The translations under genes were made by a program, and so were the position numbers. This document shows, in pieces, positions 58,555 through 64,000 of a DNA stretch of 64,000 nucleotides. Below the pieces are notes generated by a model, which was given only the letters and a program-made list of their open reading frames with translations, searched no databases and was not told the origin of the DNA. Within the stretch, counting starts at the first letter, position 1. Each line of letters opens with the position of its first letter. Source of the stretch: Polytrichum commune (Eukaryota; Streptophyta; Polytrichopsida; Polytrichales; Polytrichaceae); the NCBI GenBank assembly GCA_950295325.1, contig OX485803.1, positions 73,361,554 through 73,425,553 on the forward strand, read 5' to 3'.

Positions 58555-60620
58555 TAATCCATGTGTCCTAAGTGTCTTAGTTTATCCAAAAATTTAACCC
58601 TTTGGATTTCAAGTATTCAAGTGACTCTAAGTATCCATCTCCATATTGTTCTAATTAACCTAAGTTATTGGACTCAATTGGAGCTTCCGGTTTTCTAAGT
58701 AATTTCGAGTATCCATGTGTTAAGTTGCACGTGCCATTCTAGGTATCCAATTCTAATTTCCAAGTCCCAAGTGGTTTCCCACCTATATCGATACCTTGGT
58801 GACACTTCATGTAAATTGTTCGGGGATGAATGAAGTGTAAAAAGGCCCTTAACTTGGCCTTCTTATATAGTGTTTGACATCTAGGTATTTTCCATATTTT
58901 CTTAAATGTTTACTGCAATTATTATTATTTTTAAATCTAATTATAGCTTGCATTTAAAATCTTTATTTTAATTCCCGGATCTAAATTATTCAAAATGTTC
59001 TCCCTATCTACATACCTTTTGGTATCAAAATTCATCTAATGGTTGGATTCCCATTTAAGGCTCATTCATCCACCGATTCATCTTATCACATGTCCCTATA
59101 AATAAAGGCTTTCTGCCCTTGTTTCCAAGCCTTGGTGTGTTCCTAATCACGGGCTCTTGTTCCCATGGCCTTATTGGTGGTGTTCCTAAGTCTCGCTCCA
59201 CGTTTCCACACCTTAACTGGCGTTCCCAAAAGGGATGGGAACTTCATCTCCCTCCCTTGGCTTTGACCGCTTCCTTGTCTTTGGCTTCCTCACACTCTCC
59301 GCATATTATTACCGAATTTGAGATTTTTTGCTTGGTGAGTCTACAAGTTCCTCAAATGATTTTGGTAGCTCTACATCAATATATGTTTGACAAGTGTTGG
59401 GCTTAGACTTATCTCTAAGGTATTTCTTAAGAGGCAAGTAAAAATTGGTTGTCGTGCATGCACAAGCTTAAATGCTATAAATTCCATTGCAACTTGGTTC
59501 ACATGGTTTGCCCAAATCTTCCTATATTTGAGTGGACCAAGTACTAAGTGAAGTCCTTAACTAGTTACCATCACACTCTTCCTTCCAACATATAAATTAT
59601 GCTTCCCAAATGGAAAGCAATGAGTGAGCTCCTACCTTTTTCAACAATTATTTCCACAATAAGTTGCAAATTAGAGGTGTCTTTCAACCTCACCAATTCC
59701 AAAGCTTCATCCATGGTCATATATGAGATTGGCCATCGACAAATTTGCACTTTTTGAAATCTCGTTTGGTTCTCCCTAGTGCGTAAAATGACTACACATG
59801 TTCAGTAACTTGCAGTGTGTTCAAATGCCTCCCTTATTTGCACAACTAGCACTGCTAGCATATTCCTCAGTACACACTTAACTGCACTAGATGCAATCAT
59901 ATCCTTTATTGCATTTCTCCTCTTCATGTTTTCTTTTAAGAATATCCTTGCCTAAATACATAATTGGTCATTTGTCCCATGTCTTTTAGAATCAATAGTC
60001 TCTCATGCCACAACAACATCCTCCACAACCACAAAATCAACAAACTACATTATGTGCTTATTCTCACTTTCAAAACACATATCATGAATGTATTGTGCAA
60101 CATGAAGCATTGGTGCAATAGTCATCGCCTTATCTATGCAAAGATGGTTACTAACCACAAGCCCCACTTCATCTTTAGACACATGGCGCATTTTGGTCAC
60201 AATTGTGCCAATACCTTTCATGATATACTCCCCCAACTTCAAATTTAGACGCAACTTCACCACTACAACTGCACATTTGTGCCATGAAATTCCCCACTTT
60301 GTTACATATGTGTTGTGGTCCCATAAAGATGCAATCCTAACACTTGTACAAGAAGCAAGCACCCCAAGCAAATTGTGACATAAGAATCCCAACCCAATGG
60401 ACTTGGAAGCAACCAAAGGGTACCCCTGTGTATCAAAACAAGGAGGTTAAGAGGTACAATCCTATAAGTTTCTTTGCTATCAAAGCCAAAGCATACATTA
60501 TGAACAAATAGTGTGATGCAACTACAAGTGAGGGTATGGGATCATGTATCATGAGATTATGTATTTGTGGGATCCCACAATGCACACAATGCTAGAAGTT
60601 GGCAACACAAATTGTATCCA
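58555..60620. other. Intergenic stretch, nothing recognised
   Basis: The AT-rich left part has no features. A minus-strand frame at 60045-60416 (123 codons) matches no family that I know. It is open but has no supporting splice or start context. Confidence 0.35.
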
Positions 60621-60651
60621 AAACCCACGATACAAATTGTATCGTGGGTTT
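60621..60651. repeat. Near-perfect palindrome, 15-bp arms
   Basis: AAACCCACGATACAA and TTGTATCGTGGGTTT surround one central base. It lies just before the His-rich stretch. Confidence 0.88.
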
Positions 60652-60653
60652 AG

Positions 60654-61070
60654 GGTTCAAGATCACAAAGAAGGCTAGGACCATGAAAAACATGAAGATG
60701 GCCATGACCAAAACCATCAACAAGAGCATAAGAACATGCACAATCATGAAGAAAGTCACGAACATGACGAGTATCACTAGGATTATCACAAAGACGGCCA
60801 TGGCCACTACCATTGGCAAGAGCACCAAGACAATCATAGTGACGAGGAAGGCCATGAGCAAGACAAACATCAAAAGGAGGATAATGTTCATGAACATGAC
60901 CACGACCATCAACAAAAACATCAACGAGCACAATCACAAAGATGGTCACAAGAATGATAAGCATCACTAGAACGATCAGAAAGACATGCATGGCCATGAC
61001 AATAACGATGACAAGGAAGGCCACAAGCAAAATGGACATCATGAGGATGATCACAAAGACGCACGGGTAG
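60654..61070 (+). pseudogene. Decayed histidine-rich tandem-repeat coding region, three units
   Basis: One plus-strand frame from 60661 reads DHEKHEDGHDQNHQQEHK, then HNHEESHEHDEYH, a stop, then DYHKDGHGHYHWQEHQ, EEGHEQDKHQKEDNVHEH and DHDHQQ. After a shift of frame near 60940, HKDGHKNDKHH and DDKEGHKQNGHHEDDHKD follow. Units of about 50-58 codons recur around the words DGH and DEEGHEQ(D/N)KH. Nearly every codon has A at its second base (His, Asp, Glu, Gln, Asn, Lys). Such H/D/E-rich repeats bind zinc or nickel in known proteins, but no conserved domain is attached here. Two in-frame stops and one frame shift show that it is not translated whole. It could be a minisatellite that only looks coding. 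Confidence 0.5.
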
Positions 61071-61329
61071 ATCATTCTAAGGCATTTTTGTGCACCACGT
61101 GCGGCTGGGGGTTTTTTGTTTTGAGGCTATTTACCTTCAAGGGTTGAATTAAAGCCTCCCTGTAATTACTTAAATTTCAAAAATGGCCCATTTGTTTGCA
61201 CCCTTCCATGACTTTTATTGTCCAAGTCACTGCAATTTTTTGTACTCTATATTCTTTTTAAGTAATAAAAGCTAATCTACTTTCTAACGCAATTGACGAG
61301 TGTTGAAGGAAAGCATGGAAACAAAAAAG

Positions 61330-61437
61330 GCTGCAAACAGTAATACCATTGCAAACAGAGTTATGAAGAAAACACATAGGAGACCATAGCAAAGTAATAC
61401 CATTGCAAACACTGTTATGATGAAAACACATAGGAGA
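61330..61437. repeat. Tandem duplication, unit of about 55 bp
   Basis: GTAATACCATTGCAAACA, TTATGA(A/T)GAAAACACATAGGAGA occurs twice, starting at about 61340 and 61395. Confidence 0.8.
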
Positions 61438-61689
61438 TGCCAACACAAATACCATAGCGGTCATTACCATACTAAACATACCTTCTAGGATCCTTATCTT
61501 TGGCCCCTATATTAATTTTACAAAAAAATAATGGCCCACGTTTTATGTCCATCTAACTTACCTATAATGGGATTGTCTACATTTAATGGCCTCTTCATTA
61601 TTTGGAATTCCTTTATAATTTTTATTTCAAATGATTTTAATCCTCTCTATATTATGCCGCACGTCGCTTTTAAAATGCACTAAGTGATC

Positions 61690-61860
61690 TACCTGTGCAA
61701 AGACGGCTATGGCCACGACCATCATCAAGAGCACTAGGATGATCAAGATGATGAAGAAGGTTACGAGCAAAACAAACATCACAATGATGATCATGAAGAC
61801 AACTATAACCACAATCAAGAGCACCAACATGAGCACAAACACAAGCACATACCTCTTACG
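61690..61860 (+). pseudogene. Second remnant of the His-rich repeat
   Basis: One frame reads KDGYGHDHHQEH, a stop, then DDQDDEEGYEQNKHHNDDHE and NHNQEHQHEHKHKH. It aligns with the middle unit at 60784-60930 (DGHGHYHWQEHQDNHSDEEG). About 600 bp of unrelated sequence separates it from the first block, so the gene or satellite was once longer or was duplicated. Confidence 0.5.
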
Positions 61861-61875
61861 CTCCTCTACACCCAC

Positions 61876-63780
61876 ACCTCCTCACCTTATGGTAGGTGTC
61901 ATGAACCAAAATCCTTAAAAACTATTGGTAGCGTTACATGGGATTGTAGTTATATTTGTAGCATTCCTCATCTTAAACAAAGGAACATTTGAAAGACAAC
62001 CATGTTTGATTTTGTCCACCTAGCAAAACTAGCAAACAATAAAACTTAGTTAGTAAGCACATTGTCGCGACCCTTGCTAGCATGCCTTAACTTATCTTGA
62101 CCGGTACCAAACTCTAGCAAGTGCCACAAGCGCTAACCTGCACACCCCATGCACATGCATGGTTAGCTCCCAATACCGCAAACCTCCAAGCTCATGGCTT
62201 GGTCATCAAACCCTCCTACACATGCATTCAAGGCTCTCCCCTTAATAGGTAATCAATAGTTAGATGTGGACTTCCATTCATGAAAGTCCACTCTTGAGTT
62301 GATTATCATGTTGCCAAAGCAACATTATAACAACCCGAAGTTTAATTGCCAAGTATGCTCCATGTGGGGTCGGTCAGCAAAGCCGCCTCACCCATATAAG
62401 CCTCTAGGACTTTGGGCAAGGCCCCTACCTCACCGTCAAGTATCCTTTTGTCTCTCTCCTAAGAGTTAGGGCCAAGTAGACATTTTCCCTTAGCCGCTAG
62501 GGCTAGAAGCCCCCAACAGCTTCAGACCATCATAATTTTTTCATGTGATCTTTGATGCTATCAAACAACCACTCATTCGACATTTGTTCTTTGCGTAGAT
62601 GCCAATGAACCCCTCACTTGCCCCATTCATGCAAGTATTGAGGAAGTTATGGTTGTTCAAACTTAGGCAATCCCGGGCGCCACTCCCAGGTCACTGCTGT
62701 CCCAGGGCGTTGTCCCTATGCAGCACCTCACTCAAATTGTCATATCTCCTAGCTCACACCTCCAATTGAGGTGTTCTTAAGCATTCTAGAATTCTGACGC
62801 CATAAGCTACTCATAGCTTGTGTCCTTATCCTTATGACTCCTAGTTTTTCATGTGGGTGGGAGGCGTTCTCAACGGCCGGGGCCCTCACCCACACTAGGG
62901 TCACTTGGGCCCTCTCACCAATGGCGCCACAAGTCCCGGGTGTCACTGCAAGGTCCCCCTTGTGCCCATGATGTTGCAGGCACTCCTCATGGAGAGGTGC
63001 ATGACACACATGCTCTACTTCATCTTTCCTAGTTTTGGATTTCTTCTATTTGATGTGGGCTTCATTATTTCAAAATTTTGTCATTATTTTAGTAATCTTA
63101 AATAAATGTGGTACGCACTATAGTAGAACCCCCACATTATCCTACAAAATAGAGTAATCGGTGTAGTGTGCAAGACACTACATTCATAATTTAACATGGG
63201 CTCAAACTCTCAAAAGCACACACCTAACAACCACAAATATCCAAAATGTATTATTCAAGTCCAATAGTGGATGCATGAAGGCATAACAAGCCATCTTTTG
63301 ATTATTTTTCAAAGTATTGTACACTTTATGAGTGGTGACCTTGTGCAAGGAGTGGTGGTAAAACAAAGGTGGTAAAAAGCCTATGTGATGACAGATGTGG
63401 ACATTAGTGGTTTTGTTGAGCCAAGCATATTCTTGCATTAAAAAACTTCAAGTGAAGTGGGCCACCCTAACACAATGACATGTTATTTAAGTACCCACAC
63501 TAAATATAATATAGATTGTAGTTTCCATTTATAATTCAAGGAATCTTAGCCAATGTAAGAATGGAACGTCGCAAATTTTACATAGAGATTCATTATTTTT
63601 ATTGGTGTAACATAGAGCCCTCTATGGTACACATGGAGCTCTCTTATTCAAGTTGAATTATTATTGTACTATTATAAGTTAGGAAAAGAATACCATAGAA
63701 CAATGAGTCTTCCATTGGCTTATATAAAATAATGATTCTTGAAAAATATGCCACATGGCAATCTTATATTGTTTAAGACC
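61876..63780. other. Intergenic stretch, nothing recognised
   Basis: Locally GC-rich at about 62640-62990 with open frames on both strands (62749-63009 minus, 62905-63105 plus) that match no family. No RNA gene was seen. Confidence 0.35.
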
Positions 63781-63786
63781 CTCTGA

Positions 63787-63870
63787 AATTCTATGTGGAA
63801 ATTACAGTTTAGTAGTATAGAGAATGAATTTCTATGTGGAAATTACAACTTAGTAGTATAGAGAATGAAT
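63787..63870. repeat. Tandem duplication, unit of about 42 bp
   Basis: TTCTATGTGGAAATTACA and TTAGTAGTATAGAGAATGAA occur twice in a row with only two differences, so the duplication is recent. Confidence 0.9.
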
Positions 63871-64000
63871 TGGATGCACCTCATAGGTAGTTAAATTTGA
63901 GAAATTCTACATTTTTTTTTGGGAACACAGGAGGCACTTGATCGCCTAGTCAGTTTTTTCTGTCAAGTAGAGAGACAATCTCATAGCCACGAATCGAAAC

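Noticed and set aside
60045-60416. Minus-strand open frame of 123 codons
   Set aside because: No recognisable motif and no supporting gene context; kept only as unassigned.
60592-61075. Minus-strand frames rich in Val, Met, Leu and Phe over the His-rich stretch, which look like membrane proteins
   Set aside because: They are the antisense of codons with A at the second base, which always read as hydrophobic residues with T at the second base.
1-64000. CRISPR arrays, tRNA or rRNA genes
   Set aside because: Short direct repeats are present but without regular unique spacers; no convincing tRNA box pair or rRNA sequence was seen.

Overview
The window reads as nuclear DNA of a land plant. It holds intron-rich genes with GT-AG (and one GC-AG) introns, a plant BAT1-type amino-acid permease, a plant-specific EDM2-like PHD protein, a plant CXE-type carboxylesterase, plant-type telomere-like CCCTAAA units, and many short DNA transposons. 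The secreted subtilase is of the TagB/Vpr-like type rather than the usual angiosperm PA-domain type. This leans towards a non-seed plant such as a bryophyte or lycophyte, but that is inference. Gene density is low and repeats fill most of the space.

Genes, left to right. An edge-truncated membrane-protein fragment (1-432) is followed by an F-box protein (3158-1347, minus). A seven-exon BAT1-like amino-acid transporter (22142-17806, minus) and a fourteen-exon secreted subtilase (30405-25104, minus) have complete spliced models: 549 aa and 866 aa, with reading frame kept across every junction. A carboxylesterase gene survives only as a broken 3' part with tandem partial copies of its end (about 31.3-32.6 kb, minus). 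An EDM2-like gene (46.2-53.2 kb, plus) has its N-terminal domain and PHD cluster, but its methyltransferase-like half is not found before the window ends.

Between the genes lie several non-autonomous DNA-transposon families that can be defined from sequence alone. (A) A hAT-type MITE of about 226 bp with TIR CAGTGATCGGGGAGA: six sites, four of them with perfect 8-bp target duplications (one of these a tandem composite), plus a 1.5-kb internally amplified relative at 8.8-10.3 kb. (B) Harbinger/Tourist-like elements starting GGGCCACTT, with TTA/TAA/TCA-type 3-bp duplications. (C) CACTA-type MITEs, one with a perfect AAG duplication and 31-bp inner palindromic arms. A decayed CACTA TNP2-type transposase lies at 5.9-6.4 kb. 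A further dispersed repeat, in at least five places, shares the STFF-like core TAGTCCAATCTCAT. A very AT-rich block fills 34.1-37.1 kb.

The transporter, subtilase and esterase lie head-to-tail on one strand. The sequence downstream of the transporter is a diverged copy of the subtilase 3' end, so this block has been shaped by segmental duplication. I see no operon-like or pathway link between these genes. The most unusual items are the internally amplified hAT element, the duplicated subtilase tail that lost its coding stretch, the truncated EDM2-like gene with a GC-AG intron inside its first PHD finger, and a decayed histidine-rich repeat coding region at 60.7-61.9 kb. No tRNA, rRNA or CRISPR was found.
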